The position numbers and the translations under genes were made by a program. DNA of 64,000 nt, taken from contig NZ_JANADO010000001.1 of NCBI RefSeq assembly GCF_024199845.1, positions 3,286,001 through 3,350,000 on the forward strand. The letters run 5' to 3'. The notes beneath the pieces are model-generated. The model had not been told where the DNA came from. It saw only the letters and a list, made by a program, of their open reading frames with translations, and searched no databases. The number at the start of each line of letters is the position of its first letter. Position 1 is the first letter of the stretch. This DNA is from Bradyrhizobium sp. CCGB12. Lineage in GTDB: Bacteria > Pseudomonadota > Alphaproteobacteria > Rhizobiales > Xanthobacteraceae. Below are positions 53,739 through 64,000 of the stretch, one piece after another.

Positions 53739-55454
53739 TTAGGTCTCACTCCGTGTCTTCGGCAGTTCCGGAAAATCCTCCTCACGGAATTCCCGGCCGC
53801 GCAGCGGATCATTGCGATCATTGTCGCGTTCCAGCCTGCGTAGCTGCACGCGACGAATTTTTCCAGAGATCGTCTTCGGCAACTCAGTGACGATTTCGAG
53901 GCGGCGGATGCGCTTGAACGGCGCAAGACGCGTGTGCAGGTGCTGGAAGATTGACAGCGCGGTCGCCGGGGAGCGCTCCGCACCTGACGTCAGCAGCACG
54001 AACGCCTTGGGAATGGCGAGCCGGATCGGATCCGGGCTTGGCACGACAGCAGCTTCCGCCACCAGCTCATGCTCGAGCAGCACGCTCTCCAGCTCGAACG
54101 GGCTGATGCGATAATCGGAGGATTTGAAAACGTCGTCGGAGCGGCCGACGAAGGTGAGATAGCCGTCCTCGTCCTCGAACACGACGTCGCCACTGCGATA
54201 GAGTTCGCCTTCGGCGCCCGAGAGTTTGCCGTCGTCGCCTTGATAGCCCTGCATCAGGCCAGCGGGGCGGTCAGCGCCCAGCACCAGCGCCACCTCGCCT
54301 TCCCTGGCCGGATGGCCGTCGGCGTCGCTGACCTGCACGCGATAGCCCGGCAGCGGCCGGCCCATCGAGCCGACCTTGATCTTTTGGCCCGGCGAGTTGC
54401 CGGCAAGCGCCGTCGTCTCGGTCTGGCCGTAGCCATCGCGGATGGTTAGGCCCCAGGCGGCCTGCACCTGGTCGATCACTTCGGGATTGAGCGGCTCGCC
54501 GGCGCCGCAGACTTCGCGAAGCGCCACCTTGAACGAGGCAAGGTTCTCCTGGATGAACAGCCGCCACACTGTCGGCGGCGCACACAGCGTGGTGACGCCG
54601 CAGCGGCCGATGGTGGCGAGCAGGCCTTTTGCGTCGAAGCGCGGCTGGTTGACGACGAATACGGTCGCGCCCGCATTCCACGGCGCGAAGAAACAGCTCC
54701 AGGCGTGCTTGGCCCAGCCGGGCGAGGAGATGTTGAGATGGATGTCGCCGGGCTTCAACCCGATCCAGTACATGGTCGAGAGATGTCCGACCGGATAGCT
54801 GCGCTGGCTGTGCCGCACCAGTTTTGGTTTTGCGGTCGTGCCCGAGGTGAAATAGAGCAGCATCGGGTCGTCGGCGTTGGTCGGTCCGTCGGGCGCAAAA
54901 CTCTCGGGCGCTTTCGCCGCCTCGTCATAGGCAAGCCAGCCGCCCGAGGCCGCACCGACCACGATGCGAACGATATTCTCGGCGCCAAGGCTCGCGAACT
55001 TCGCGACCTGATCCTCCGCAGCCATCACTGCCTTCGCCTTGCCGCGATCGAGCCGGTCGCGAAGTTCTTCTGCGGTCAGCAACGTGGTCGCAGGAATCAC
55101 GACGACGCCGAGCTTCATTGCCGCCAGCATCGTCTCCCAGAGCGGAACCACGTTGCCGAGCAGCAGCAAGAGGTGGTCGCCGCGCTTCAAGCCCTGCGCA
55201 CGAAGGAAGTTGGCGACCTGGTTCGAGCGCTTCGAGAGGGTCGCGAAGGAGAGTTTTGTCTGCTTGTCCTGCGCGGCATCGACAATCCAGAGCGCGGGCC
55301 GGTCCTTGCTGTCCGCATCCTTCGCGAGCGCGTCGAACCAGTCGAGCGCCCAGTTGAAGGGAACCGGATCGGGCCAGCGGAAACCTTTGACCGCTGCCTC
55401 GTAATCCGTGCGGTGTTGCAGAAGGAACGCGCGCGCTTCCTGAAATGTCGTCAT
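53739..55454 (-). CDS. Acyl-CoA synthetase (AMP-dependent synthetase/ligase)
   Basis: 571 residues. LLYFTSGTTAKPKLVRHSQR is the AMP-binding P-loop; IRDGYGQTETTALAGNSPGQ the A5 motif; YRSGDVVFEDEDGYLTFVGR, FKSSDYRISPFELESVLLEH and KTISGKIRR complete the set, the last with the catalytic Lys. It activates a short- or medium-chain carboxylic acid to its CoA ester. Its start overlaps the mmsB stop by one base. Confidence 0.92.
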   Translation of the reverse strand: MTTFQEARAFLLQHRTDYEAAVKGFRWPDPVPFNWALDWFDALAKDADSKDRPALWIVDAAQDKQTKLSFATLSKRSNQVANFLRAQGLKRGDHLLLLLGNVVPLWETMLAAMKLGVVVIPATTLLTAEELRDRLDRGKAKAVMAAEDQVAKFASLGAENIVRIVVGAASGGWLAYDEAAKAPESFAPDGPTNADDPMLLYFTSGTTAKPKLVRHSQRSYPVGHLSTMYWIGLKPGDIHLNISSPGWAKHAWSCFFAPWNAGATVFVVNQPRFDAKGLLATIGRCGVTTLCAPPTVWRLFIQENLASFKVALREVCGAGEPLNPEVIDQVQAAWGLTIRDGYGQTETTALAGNSPGQKIKVGSMGRPLPGYRVQVSDADGHPAREGEVALVLGADRPAGLMQGYQGDDGKLSGAEGELYRSGDVVFEDEDGYLTFVGRSDDVFKSSDYRISPFELESVLLEHELVAEAAVVPSPDPIRLAIPKAFVLLTSGAERSPATALSIFQHLHTRLAPFKRIRRLEIVTELPKTISGKIRRVQLRRLERDNDRNDPLRGREFREEDFPELPKTRSET

Positions 55455-56344
55455 TAGGCTTTCCCGGCTAGACTCCTAACGTGCTTGATAATTCCGGAAA
55501 AATCCACCCCGCCCTGCCCGGCTGCGTCGAAAGACTGATAGATCTCCTGCGCATGCTTGCCGAGCGGCGTCGCCGCACCGGCGGCCTTCGCCGCGTCCTG
55601 CGCCAGGGTCAGATCCTTCACCATCAGCGCCGAAGCAAAGCCCGGCTTGTAGTCGTTGTTCGCCGGCGAGGTCGGCACCGGGCCCGGTACCGGGCAATAG
55701 GTCGTCAGCGACCAGCACTGGCCCGATGAGGTCGAGGCGACGTCGAACAGCGCCTGATGGGAGAGCCCGAGCTTCTCGCCAAGCGCAAAGGCTTCGCTCA
55801 CCGCGATCATGGAAATGCCGAGGATCATATTGTTGCAGATCTTCGCGGCCTGCCCAGCGCCGGCGCCGCCGCAATGCACGATCTTCTTGCCCATGTTCTC
55901 GAGCACGGACTTGGCCGCGGCGAACGCCTTGTCGTCGCCGCCGCACATGAAGGTGAGCGTCGCCCCCTTGGCGCCGCCGGTACCGCCGGAGACCGGCGCA
56001 TCGACCGAGAGCACGCCGTGCTTGGCGGCCAGCGCATGCGCCTGCCGCGCGCTCTCGACGTCAATGGTGGAGCTGTCGATGATCAGCGCGTCCTTGGTCA
56101 TGGCAGGGACGACCTCGCTCCAGACGCCGAGCACATGCTTGCCGGCCGGCAGCATGGTGACGACGACATCGGCGCCCTTCACCGCACCCGCCGCGCTGTC
56201 GGCGATGCCGGCGCCGTCGGCCTTGGCTTGCGCGCGCGACGCCTCGACGAGGTCGAAGGCGACGACCTTGTGGCCGGCTTTGACCAGATTGGCGGCCATC
56301 GGACCGCCCATGTTGCCGAGACCGATGAATGCGATCGTGGCCAT
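55454..56344 (-). CDS. mmsB: 3-hydroxyisobutyrate dehydrogenase
   Basis: 296 residues. FIGLGNMGGPMAANLVKAGH at the N-terminus, VDAPVSGGTGGAKGATLTFM and GAGQAAKICNNMILGISMIA with the catalytic Lys fit beta-hydroxyacid dehydrogenases. It oxidises 3-hydroxyisobutyrate to methylmalonate semialdehyde with NAD+. The hydrolase gene upstream and mmsA form the rest of valine degradation. Confidence 0.95.
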   Translation of the reverse strand: MATIAFIGLGNMGGPMAANLVKAGHKVVAFDLVEASRAQAKADGAGIADSAAGAVKGADVVVTMLPAGKHVLGVWSEVVPAMTKDALIIDSSTIDVESARQAHALAAKHGVLSVDAPVSGGTGGAKGATLTFMCGGDDKAFAAAKSVLENMGKKIVHCGGAGAGQAAKICNNMILGISMIAVSEAFALGEKLGLSHQALFDVASTSSGQCWSLTTYCPVPGPVPTSPANNDYKPGFASALMVKDLTLAQDAAKAAGAATPLGKHAQEIYQSFDAAGQGGVDFSGIIKHVRSLAGKA

Positions 56345-56368
56345 CTTCGTTTCCTCCGCTTGAATGTT

Positions 56369-57436
56369 CTAGTTGAATTTCAACTCGTCGGCGCCGATCT
56401 CGGCGAGATACGGCGCAAGTAGCTGCGGCGTCACATCCTCGATCCGCGGCGGCGACCAGGTCGGATTGCGGTCCTTGTCGATCACGGCCGCGCGCACGCC
56501 CTCCCGGAAATCATCGCTGCGAAAGACTTCGAGCGCGGCGCGATATTCGCGCACCAGGCACTCTTCCAGGTTTGAGGCCGTGCGTGCAAGGCGCAGCAGT
56601 TTTAACGTGACCACCATGCCGCGCGGTGACTTCTCGTTCAGAGTCTTCAGCGTGGCCAGCGCAAACTCGGAGCCGTCGCGCTTGAGTGCAGCGACGACAT
56701 CCTCCATGCGGTCGAAACCGAACAGCGCATCGATCGTCGCCTGCTTCGCGGTGACCGGCCCGGCCGCCTCGCCCGTCGCAAAGCCATTGATGAGCTTGCT
56801 GACGTCGGCCGCGGTCGCGCCCTGACGAACCTTGGTCAGCGCCTCGCGCAACTCCGGCCACTTGGCCGCCGGCACCACGGCGTCCGCGAACTTCGCATGG
56901 ATCGCGTCGGGCCCGTTCATGGTCTGGCCGGTCAGGCCGAAATAGGTGCCGATCTCGCCGGGCGAGCGCGAGAGCAGCCAGGTGCCGCCGACATCGGGGA
57001 AGAAGCCGAGCCCGACCTCGGGCATTGCCAGCTTGGTGCGATCCGTGACGATTCGATGGCTGGCGTGGCCCGACAGGCCGACGCCGCCGCCCATCACGAG
57101 GCCGTCCATGAACGCGACATACGGCTTCGGATATTTCGCGATCCGCGCATTCATGACGTATTCCTGGCGCCAGAACCGCGCGCCGAGGTCGCCGCCTTCG
57201 TGCGAGCTCTCCCAAAGGCCGCGAATGTCGCCGCCGGCGCAAAGGCCCCGCTCGCCCGCGCCTTCCAGCACGATCACCGCGACATCAGGATCGGCTTCGA
57301 ACCGGTCGAGCGCCGCATCGATGCCGATGGACATCTCCAGCGTCATGGCGTTGAGCGCCTTCGGCCGGTTGAGCCGGATCACGCCCGCCGCGCCCTCGCG
57401 GCGAACGATGAGATCGCCCTCTTCCGCTGAACTCAT
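56369..57436 (-). CDS. 3-hydroxyisobutyryl-CoA hydrolase
   Basis: 355 residues, the length of HIBCH-type crotonases and longer than hydratases. GLCAGGDIRGLWESSHEGGD, DGLVMGGGVGLSGHASHRIV and MPEVGLGFFPDVGGTWLLSR carry the oxyanion hole and catalytic Glu of this group. It releases 3-hydroxyisobutyrate from its CoA ester. Its start overlaps the acyl-CoA dehydrogenase stop by four bases. Confidence 0.93.
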   Translation of the reverse strand: MSSAEEGDLIVRREGAAGVIRLNRPKALNAMTLEMSIGIDAALDRFEADPDVAVIVLEGAGERGLCAGGDIRGLWESSHEGGDLGARFWRQEYVMNARIAKYPKPYVAFMDGLVMGGGVGLSGHASHRIVTDRTKLAMPEVGLGFFPDVGGTWLLSRSPGEIGTYFGLTGQTMNGPDAIHAKFADAVVPAAKWPELREALTKVRQGATAADVSKLINGFATGEAAGPVTAKQATIDALFGFDRMEDVVAALKRDGSEFALATLKTLNEKSPRGMVVTLKLLRLARTASNLEECLVREYRAALEVFRSDDFREGVRAAVIDKDRNPTWSPPRIEDVTPQLLAPYLAEIGADELKFN

Positions 57437-58578
57437 CGCGCGCCCTCGATCAATTTGCGCGCCACGATGAGCCGCATGATTTCATTGGTGCCTTCGAGGA
57501 TCTGGTGCACACGCAGATCGCGCACGATCTTCTCGATGCCGTATTCGCTGAGGTAGCCGTAGCCGCCGTGAAGCTGGAGCGCGTGGTTGGCGACCTCGAA
57601 CCCGACGTCGGTGCCGAAGCGCTTGGCCATCGCGCAGAGCATCGTGGCGTCAGGATCCTTGCGGTCCAGCGCCGCCGCAGCGCGCCACAGGAACGTGCGC
57701 GCAGCTTCGAGCTCGATCGCCATGTCGGCTAGACGGAACTGCAGCGCCTGGAATTCGTCGAGGCGTTTTCCAAAGGCCTTGCGCTCCTTCATGTAGCTGC
57801 GCGCCTTGTCGAGCGCGGCCTGCGCGCCGCCCAGTGAACAGGCGGTGATGTTGAGGCGCCCCCCGTCGAGGCCGGCCATCGCGATCTTGAAGCCGACGCC
57901 TTCTTCGCTTAGCCGATTGGCAACCGGCACGCGGGCGTTCTCGAACACCACGGCACGGGTCGGCTGTGCGTTCCAGCCCATCTTGCGCTCATTGGCGCCG
58001 AACGACACGCCCGGCATCTTGCCGTCGATGACGAGCGTCGAGATGCCGCCGGGGCCGTCGCCGCCGGTCCTGACCATCGCCACCAGCAGGTCGGTGCCGC
58101 CGGCGCCCGAAATGAACTGCTTCTGGCCGTTGAGCACGTAATGGTCGCCCTCGCGCACCGCGCGGGTGCGCAGCGCTGCCGCGTCCGAGCCGGCGCCTGG
58201 CTCGGTCAGGCAGTAGCTCGCGATCAGCTCCATGGTGCAGAGCTTCGGCAGCCACTTCTGGCGCTGGGTGTCGCTGCCGAAGGCATCGATCATCCAGCTC
58301 GCCATGTTGTGGATGGAGATGAAGGCTGAGGTGGTCGGACAGCCCGTCGCCAGCGCCTCGAAGATCAGCGCCGCGTCGAACCGCGACATGGCGGAGCCGC
58401 CGACGTCGTCGCGGATGTAGATTCCGCCCATGCCGAGGCTTGCTGCCTCGCGCATCACGTCGACGGGGAAATGCTTTTCCTCGTCCCAGCGCAACGCGTG
58501 CGGCGCGATCTTCTCGGCCGCAAACGCCAACGCCATGTCGCGAACCGCGACTTGATCCTCATTCAGGGCGAACTGCAT
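57433..58578 (-). CDS. Isobutyryl-CoA dehydrogenase-like acyl-CoA dehydrogenase
   Basis: 381 residues. CLTEPGAGSDAAALRTRAVR, KQFISGAGGTDLLVAMVRTG and LHGGYGYLSEYGIEKIVRD followed by VHQILEGTNEIMRLIVAR are acyl-CoA dehydrogenase signatures. Position in the cluster indicates isobutyryl-CoA to methacrylyl-CoA oxidation. The catalytic base is the Glu in YGIEKIVRD or LEGTNE, by family. It lies 21 bases after the mmsA stop. Confidence 0.92.
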   Translation of the reverse strand: MQFALNEDQVAVRDMALAFAAEKIAPHALRWDEEKHFPVDVMREAASLGMGGIYIRDDVGGSAMSRFDAALIFEALATGCPTTSAFISIHNMASWMIDAFGSDTQRQKWLPKLCTMELIASYCLTEPGAGSDAAALRTRAVREGDHYVLNGQKQFISGAGGTDLLVAMVRTGGDGPGGISTLVIDGKMPGVSFGANERKMGWNAQPTRAVVFENARVPVANRLSEEGVGFKIAMAGLDGGRLNITACSLGGAQAALDKARSYMKERKAFGKRLDEFQALQFRLADMAIELEAARTFLWRAAAALDRKDPDATMLCAMAKRFGTDVGFEVANHALQLHGGYGYLSEYGIEKIVRDLRVHQILEGTNEIMRLIVARKLIEGAR

Positions 58579-58599
58579 GTCGAGCTCGCGCTGCTTGAG

Positions 58600-60096
<1,497 letters not shown>

Positions 60097-60179
60097 GGAA
60101 TGATCTCCTTGAGGTCGAGCTTGAACGCTTTGACAAATCCTATCGACCTGCATTTATTGGGATTCAAGTCTGAGATATT

Positions 60180-60194
60180 GCACCATAGATGTGC
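60180..60194. promoter_or_regulatory. Possible LysR binding site between mmsA and lysR
   Basis: GCAC-N7-GTGC lies five bases before the lysR start and about 85 bases upstream of mmsA. LysR regulators bind interrupted palindromes with T-N11-A; this site fits only loosely. Confidence 0.3.
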
Positions 60195-60198
60195 GAAA

Positions 60199-61122
60199 AT
60201 GCTGGATCAAGGCGCTATCGATTGGGACGACTTCCGCTTCGTGCTGGCCATTGTGCGGGGCGGCTCGGTCTCGGCTGCGGCAAAACAACTCGGCGTGGAC
60301 CATGCCACCGTGATCCGCCGCGTCGACCGGCTGGAGAAGCACCTCTCGGCAAAACTGTTTGACCGGCGCAAGACCGGCTACCTCCTCACCGAGGCCGGCC
60401 AGCGAGTCGCCGACAGCGCGGAAGCGATGGAATCGACCATCGTCGCCAACCAGGAACAGGTCGGCGGCTCGGTGGCGCGGCTGACCGGCACGGTGCGGAT
60501 CGGCGCGCCCGACGGGTTCGGCACCGCCTTCCTGGCGCCACGGCTAGCGCCGTTCGCGGACCGCTACCCCGATCTCGATCTGCAACTTGTGGCCACCGCG
60601 CGGCTGTTCAGTCTCTCCAAGCGCGAGGCCGATATCGCCATCAGCCTGACCATGCCGAAGGAAGGCCGCATCGTCGGCCGCAAGCTGCTCGACTACCGGC
60701 TCGGGCTCTACGCCGCGCCGGGCTATCTCGACCGCTTCCCTGAGATCACCTCGCGCGAGGCCCTGCCGCAGCACCGCTTCGTCGGCTACATCGAGGAGCT
60801 GCTGTTCACGCCCGAGCTCGACTATCTGCCGCAGGTGTCGCCGAAGATTTCCGCACGCTTCCGCAGCGCCAATCTGATCGCACAGCTCAACGCCACGCTC
60901 TCAGGCTTCGGCATCGCGGTGCTCCCGCACTTCATGGCAAGCGACTATCCGCAGCTCGTCCCGGTGCTTCCCGAGGAGGTCTCGATCACGCGGACGTTCT
61001 GGATGCTGATGCATGCCGACAGCAAGGACCTCGCGCGGATCCGGGCGGTCGCGGATTACATCTCGGAGATCGTAGAGCGCGAGCGGGCGTTGTTTGCGGG
61101 GCGGCAAGCACCGATCCCGTAG
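60199..61122 (+). CDS. LysR-family regulator of the valine-degradation cluster
   Basis: 307 residues from an ATG at 60199 (GTG at 60190 possible). The N-terminal helix-turn-helix reads VSAAAKQLGVDHATVIRRVD, then LFDRRKTGYLLTEAGQRV. The ligand-binding domain includes TGTVRIGAPDGFGTAFLAPR. Being divergent from mmsA, it is the natural regulator of that cluster; the effector may be an intermediate such as 3-hydroxyisobutyrate. The stop overlaps a palindromic repeat. Confidence 0.9.
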   Translation: MLDQGAIDWDDFRFVLAIVRGGSVSAAAKQLGVDHATVIRRVDRLEKHLSAKLFDRRKTGYLLTEAGQRVADSAEAMESTIVANQEQVGGSVARLTGTVRIGAPDGFGTAFLAPRLAPFADRYPDLDLQLVATARLFSLSKREADIAISLTMPKEGRIVGRKLLDYRLGLYAAPGYLDRFPEITSREALPQHRFVGYIEELLFTPELDYLPQVSPKISARFRSANLIAQLNATLSGFGIAVLPHFMASDYPQLVPVLPEEVSITRTFWMLMHADSKDLARIRAVADYISEIVERERALFAGRQAPIP

Positions 61123-61212
61123 GGTGGGCAAAGCGAAGCGTGCCCACCACATCAGCCGCAACCGTGGAGAGATGGTGGGCACGGCGCAAGTGCGCCTTTG
61201 CCCACCCTACGG
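61118..61212. repeat. Palindromic repeat, family E
   Basis: cgtagggtgggcaaagcgaa ... gcccacca and tggtgggc ... ctttgcccaccctacgg are inverted arms. It lies between the convergent lysR and tetR genes and covers the lysR stop. Confidence 0.75.
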
Positions 61213-61220
61213 CATCCCGC

Positions 61221-61844
61221 CTAGCTCTGCTTCGTCTTCCTCGCCGCCGCGACCTTCGGCTCGCCCCGTGCGCCAAGCGCACTGTCCCTGCCCGTCTTCA
61301 GCACCTCGTCCGACAGCTCGCTCGACCCGGCGATACGCGCCAGCAGCATGGTTCCGGCCATCGTTGCCAGTGTCGCGATCGCCTGCTTGCGTGCCGCCTT
61401 GCGCGGCACGTTCGGGATGTAGTCCGTCATCATCTCGATCATCTCGTCGAGCTTGCCGGCAAACGCCTTGCGCGTCTTCGGGCTCTCGCGGGCGATCTCG
61501 GCTCCGAGGGCGGGGATCGAGCAGCCGTGGCCGGGATTGTCGCGGTGCAGCGCTGAGAGGTAGCTCTCCGCGATCAGCGCCAATCGCTTCCCCGGTACGG
61601 CCTCGCCCGTGAGCTTGCGCCAATGGTCCATGGAGCGATCCATGGCGTAAGCGAAGGCCTCGATCACCAGCGCCTCGCGGGAATCGAAATGCGCGTAGAA
61701 GCCGCCATGGGTCAGGCCCGCCTCCTTCATGAGATCGGCAACGCCGATACCATGGGCGCCCTTTTCGCGCAGCCGCACCGAGGCCTTCTTGACGATGCGG
61801 TCGTGGGTTTCCTGCTTGTGTTCCCGGGAATAGCGCATGCGCAT
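61221..61844 (-). CDS. TetR/AcrR-family transcriptional regulator
   Basis: 207 residues. The helix-turn-helix includes HGIGVADLMKEAGLTHGGFY followed by AHFDSREALVIEAFAYAM. The C-terminal part (HGCSIPALGAEIARESPKTR) is typical of the TetR_C_11-like group near NemR/AcrR sensors. It lies downstream of the thioesterase gene on the same strand, but faces its own 64-base spacer. Targets are unknown; no clear operator was found. Confidence 0.88.
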   Translation of the reverse strand: MRMRYSREHKQETHDRIVKKASVRLREKGAHGIGVADLMKEAGLTHGGFYAHFDSREALVIEAFAYAMDRSMDHWRKLTGEAVPGKRLALIAESYLSALHRDNPGHGCSIPALGAEIARESPKTRKAFAGKLDEMIEMMTDYIPNVPRKAARKQAIATLATMAGTMLLARIAGSSELSDEVLKTGRDSALGARGEPKVAAARKTKQS

Positions 61845-61908
61845 CTCATTAAATGTCGAAGATCATCTCATAACACAGAAATGGACCAGGCGGTGAATTA
61901 ATTCGTGT

Positions 61909-62436
61909 TCAGACATTGCTGATCATGGAGAAGGTTGCAGTTGCATGGACCGCGAGCGCGCCTTTACCGTCGCGCACAAAACCTTCGGTGTAGCTGGTCT
62001 GGCGTCCCAGCTTGATGATCTTGCCTTCGGCCGAGATCCGCCCCGAACGGACCGACAGCGGCCGCAGGAAGGTCATCTTCAGGTCGAGCGTCACGGACGA
62101 TTGCCCGGCTTCCAGCCGGGTCGAGATCGCACATCCCATCGCGGTATCGATCAGCGCCGCCGCCGTCGCCCCGTGCAGAAGGCCGATGGTATTCTCGAGA
62201 TACTCGCGCGGCTCCAGTTCCATGACAATGCGGCCCGGCTCGACCACGGCCATGGTGAACCCGATCAGCTTTGCGAAGGGTGGCGGCGGTAGCCGGCCGT
62301 CGCGAATGCCCAGCATGGCGTCCATACCCGACAGGCCCATCGCAACCTTCGCAACCGGTGCCGGCGCCTGCCAGTCCACCACGCGCTCGCGTCGCTGAGC
62401 CGGCGAAAACAGGTCGAGTTGATCGTTATAGGTCAT
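61909..62436 (-). CDS. PaaI-type hot-dog thioesterase
   Basis: 175 residues. GLLHGATAAALIDTAMGCAI is the motif of the PaaI/YdiI thioesterase family (HGG...D/E) with DLKMTFLRPLSVRSGRISAE as the second strand motif. It hydrolyses acyl-CoA esters, probably aryl- or hydroxyphenylacetyl-CoA type. It is divergent from the crotonase gene with about 150 bases between. Confidence 0.85.
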   Translation of the reverse strand: MTYNDQLDLFSPAQRRERVVDWQAPAPVAKVAMGLSGMDAMLGIRDGRLPPPPFAKLIGFTMAVVEPGRIVMELEPREYLENTIGLLHGATAAALIDTAMGCAISTRLEAGQSSVTLDLKMTFLRPLSVRSGRISAEGKIIKLGRQTSYTEGFVRDGKGALAVHATATFSMISNV

Positions 62437-62590
62437 GGCTGCCTCTTTATATTATATTCATCATACTATGCCACGGATTTCGCGCTGGCAACTCCGTCCC
62501 CCAGCCGCTTGACAAGCCAGGCGTTTCGGCCCGGAAGTGACCTCGACCGGCGCGCCTTGCGCCGGTCCACGAAACCTTCGAGATGCCACG

Positions 62591-63361
62591 ATGGAAATGC
62601 TCAACAATCACTGCGGCGTGACGCGCGACGCGCGCGGCGTCGTTCATGTCGCGATCTGCAACGCCGGCTCCCTCAACATTCTTGGCTCGCCCGTGACCGA
62701 CGCGGTGCGCGAGGGTTTGCAACGGCTCGCAACCGACCGCAGCGTCCGCGTCGTGGTGCTGCGTGGCCAGAGCGAGAAGAGCATGATCGGCGGCGCCGAC
62801 ATCAAAGAGATGGCCAAGCTCGACCAAACATCGGCCGAAGCCTTCATCAGCCGCTTGCGCGATCTCTGCGAGGCCGTGCGCCAATTCCCCGCCCCCGTGA
62901 TCGCGCGCATGCCCGGCTGGTGCCTCGGCGGCGGGCTCGAAGTCGCCGCCGCCTGCGATTTCCGCATCGCCGCCCATGACGCACATTTCGGCATGCCGGA
63001 GGTGCGCGTCGGCATCCCCTCGGTGATCCATGCCGCGCTCTTGCCGCGCCTGATCGGCTGGGCCCGCGCCCGCTGGCTGGTGATGACGGCGGAGAACATC
63101 GACGCAGCCACAGCGCTGGCCTGGGGCCTGGTCGACAGGGTCGCACCGGAGGGTGGCCTGGATGCCGAGGTCGAGCACGTCGTGAAGGCGCTGCTCGAAT
63201 GCGGCCCCGAGGCGCTGCGGTCGCAGAAGGCGCTGCTGCGGCAATGGGAAGAATTGCCGCTGACGGAGTCGGTGAATTTGAGCGTGAAGGTGTTCGGGCA
63301 ATCGTTCCTGACCGACGAGCCGACGCGGCTGATGGGCGCGTTTGTGAACAGGAAGCGGTAG
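62591..63361 (+). CDS. Crotonase-family protein (enoyl-CoA hydratase-like)
   Basis: 256 residues from an ATG at 62591. MIGGADIKEMAKLDQT and PGWCLGGGLEVAAACDFRIA form the oxyanion hole. The first catalytic Glu of hydratases is at MPEVRVGIPSVIHAALLPRL, but the second, usually before VLTG in the next helix, is Trp here (RARWLVMTAENID). So simple hydratase activity is doubtful and an isomerase, decarboxylase or other crotonase reaction is possible. The start of the following thiolase gene is 225 bases away. Confidence 0.8.
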   Translation: MEMLNNHCGVTRDARGVVHVAICNAGSLNILGSPVTDAVREGLQRLATDRSVRVVVLRGQSEKSMIGGADIKEMAKLDQTSAEAFISRLRDLCEAVRQFPAPVIARMPGWCLGGGLEVAAACDFRIAAHDAHFGMPEVRVGIPSVIHAALLPRLIGWARARWLVMTAENIDAATALAWGLVDRVAPEGGLDAEVEHVVKALLECGPEALRSQKALLRQWEELPLTESVNLSVKVFGQSFLTDEPTRLMGAFVNRKR

Positions 63362-63423
63362 GGCAGCGACCCCCGCGACGGAACGCCACTTATTATTCGC
63401 ATATTCAGTGACGACCCCGCGCT

Positions 63424-63449
63424 GTCGTCCCGGCGAAGGCCGGGACGAC
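63424..63449. repeat. Short perfect hairpin repeat
   Basis: GTCGTCCCGGC and GCCGGGACGAC are perfect 11-bp inverted arms around a gaag loop, in the spacer between the crotonase and thiolase genes. Confidence 0.65.
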
Positions 63450-63585
63450 GTGGAGGAGACTTTCGGATCACCTCAACAAATCTCATCCGAACCACGACAA
63501 TTTCTCATCCCTGCCGCGGTTGCATTTTTTGCGCCGCATCATATGATGATCGTAATCTTACACGTCATCGCCAGGGAGCCCCGTC

Positions 63586-64000
63586 ATGGCCGAAGCCGCC
63601 GATCCCGTCGTCATCGTCTCCGCTGCCCGCACCCCGCTCGGCCGCTTCATGGGCGAGCTCTCGCCGGTCCCCGCGCACAAGCTTGGCTCACACGTGATCG
63701 GCGCGGCGCTGGAGCGCGCAAAACTCGCGCCCGAGAAGGTCGATGAGGTCTTTATGGGCTGCGTGCTGCCGGCTGGCCAGGGCCAGGCTCCGGCGCGGCA
63801 GGCCGCACGCGTGGCCGGCCTGCCCGATGCCACTGGCGCCACCACCGTGAACAAGGTTTGCGGCTCCGGCATGAAGGCGACCATGCTCGCACACGACATC
63901 ATCCGTGCCGGCTCGGCCGAGTTCGTCGTTTCCGGCGGGATGGAGAGCATGAGCAACGCACCCTATCTGCTCGCGAAGGCACGCGGCGGCTATCGCGTCG
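63586..64000 (+). CDS. Acetyl-CoA acetyltransferase (thiolase), partial
   Basis: 138 residues before the right window edge, from an ATG at 63586 (CAGGGAG upstream). [20 protein letters not shown] opens the thiolase fold and [20 protein letters not shown] carries the nucleophile Cys. [20 protein letters not shown] is the next conserved region. It condenses or cleaves acetoacetyl-CoA. The C-terminal active-site motifs lie outside the window. Confidence 0.92.
   Translation, partial: MAEAADPVVIVSAARTPLGRFMGELSPVPAHKLGSHVIGAALERAKLAPEKVDEVFMGCVLPAGQGQAPARQAARVAGLPDATGATTVNKVCGSGMKATMLAHDIIRAGSAEFVVSGGMESMSNAPYLLAKARGGYRV

Overview
The window is one contiguous piece of a high-GC alphaproteobacterial chromosome, most likely Bradyrhizobium or a close relative. 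Evidence: a DUF3551 secreted protein, FixK/FNR-type boxes (TTGA-N6-TCAA), several families of rhizobial intergenic palindromes (the 'tcattgcgagcg...gcaatccag' element appears four times), and close-packed central metabolism (guaA, guaB, rlmE, ppx/gppA, mmsA/mmsB). I see no rRNA, tRNA, CRISPR array, transposase or integrase.

Layout. 1-7.3 kb: partial MFS transporter, cupin, HD-domain protein, VOC protein, secreted dienelactone hydrolase-like protein, a decayed GNAT gene and an orphan CHASE3-type histidine kinase. 7.3-11.7 kb: a poorly characterised envelope region with a lytic transglycosylase, a glycine-rich membrane protein built on DNA repeats, and several tiny proteins (coiled coil, Tat-like signal with His-rich tail, H-NS-like oligomerisation domain without DNA-binding half). 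11.9-14.3 kb: a TetR regulator with two matching operator-like palindromes, a DUF308-like membrane protein, a peptide-deformylase-like protein missing metal ligands, and the DUF3551 protein. 14.4-17.8 kb: two AraC regulators and a type-B carboxylesterase. 17.8-21.2 kb: a PIN toxin-antitoxin pair beside a serine hydrolase gene that is flanked on both sides by fragments of itself.

21.2-23.4 kb is a lower-GC, two-gene insert directly downstream of guaA: an FRG-domain protein followed by a DUF4263 (Shedu-like) PD-(D/E)xK protein. This is the best candidate in the window for an incompletely described system, probably anti-phage.

23.4-43.8 kb is mainly core genome: guaA, csp, an RsmB/NOP methyltransferase, MAPEG protein, phosphoesterase, guaB, an MFS drug exporter, rlmE and ppx/gppA. 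Within it, 29.9-36.8 kb is a catabolic operon: DSD1-family PLP enzyme, polar amino-acid ABC transporter (two permeases, ATPase, binding protein), RidA, an M14 deacylase and a LacI regulator. A perfect 16-bp palindrome lies in front of it. The gene set suggests import, deacylation, PLP-dependent elimination, then RidA clearance of the enamine product.

44-50.8 kb: an orphan form-II CoxL-type molybdenum hydroxylase subunit, a hot-dog hydratase, UPF0178 protein, ABC-F ATPase and a second DSD1-family enzyme. 50.9-60.1 kb is a long leftward acyl-CoA/valine-degradation cluster (mmsA, acyl-CoA dehydrogenase, 3-hydroxyisobutyryl-CoA hydrolase, mmsB, acyl-CoA synthetase, MaoC hydratase, SDR, flavoprotein) with a divergent LysR regulator. 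61-64 kb: TetR regulator, PaaI thioesterase, crotonase and the start of a thiolase.
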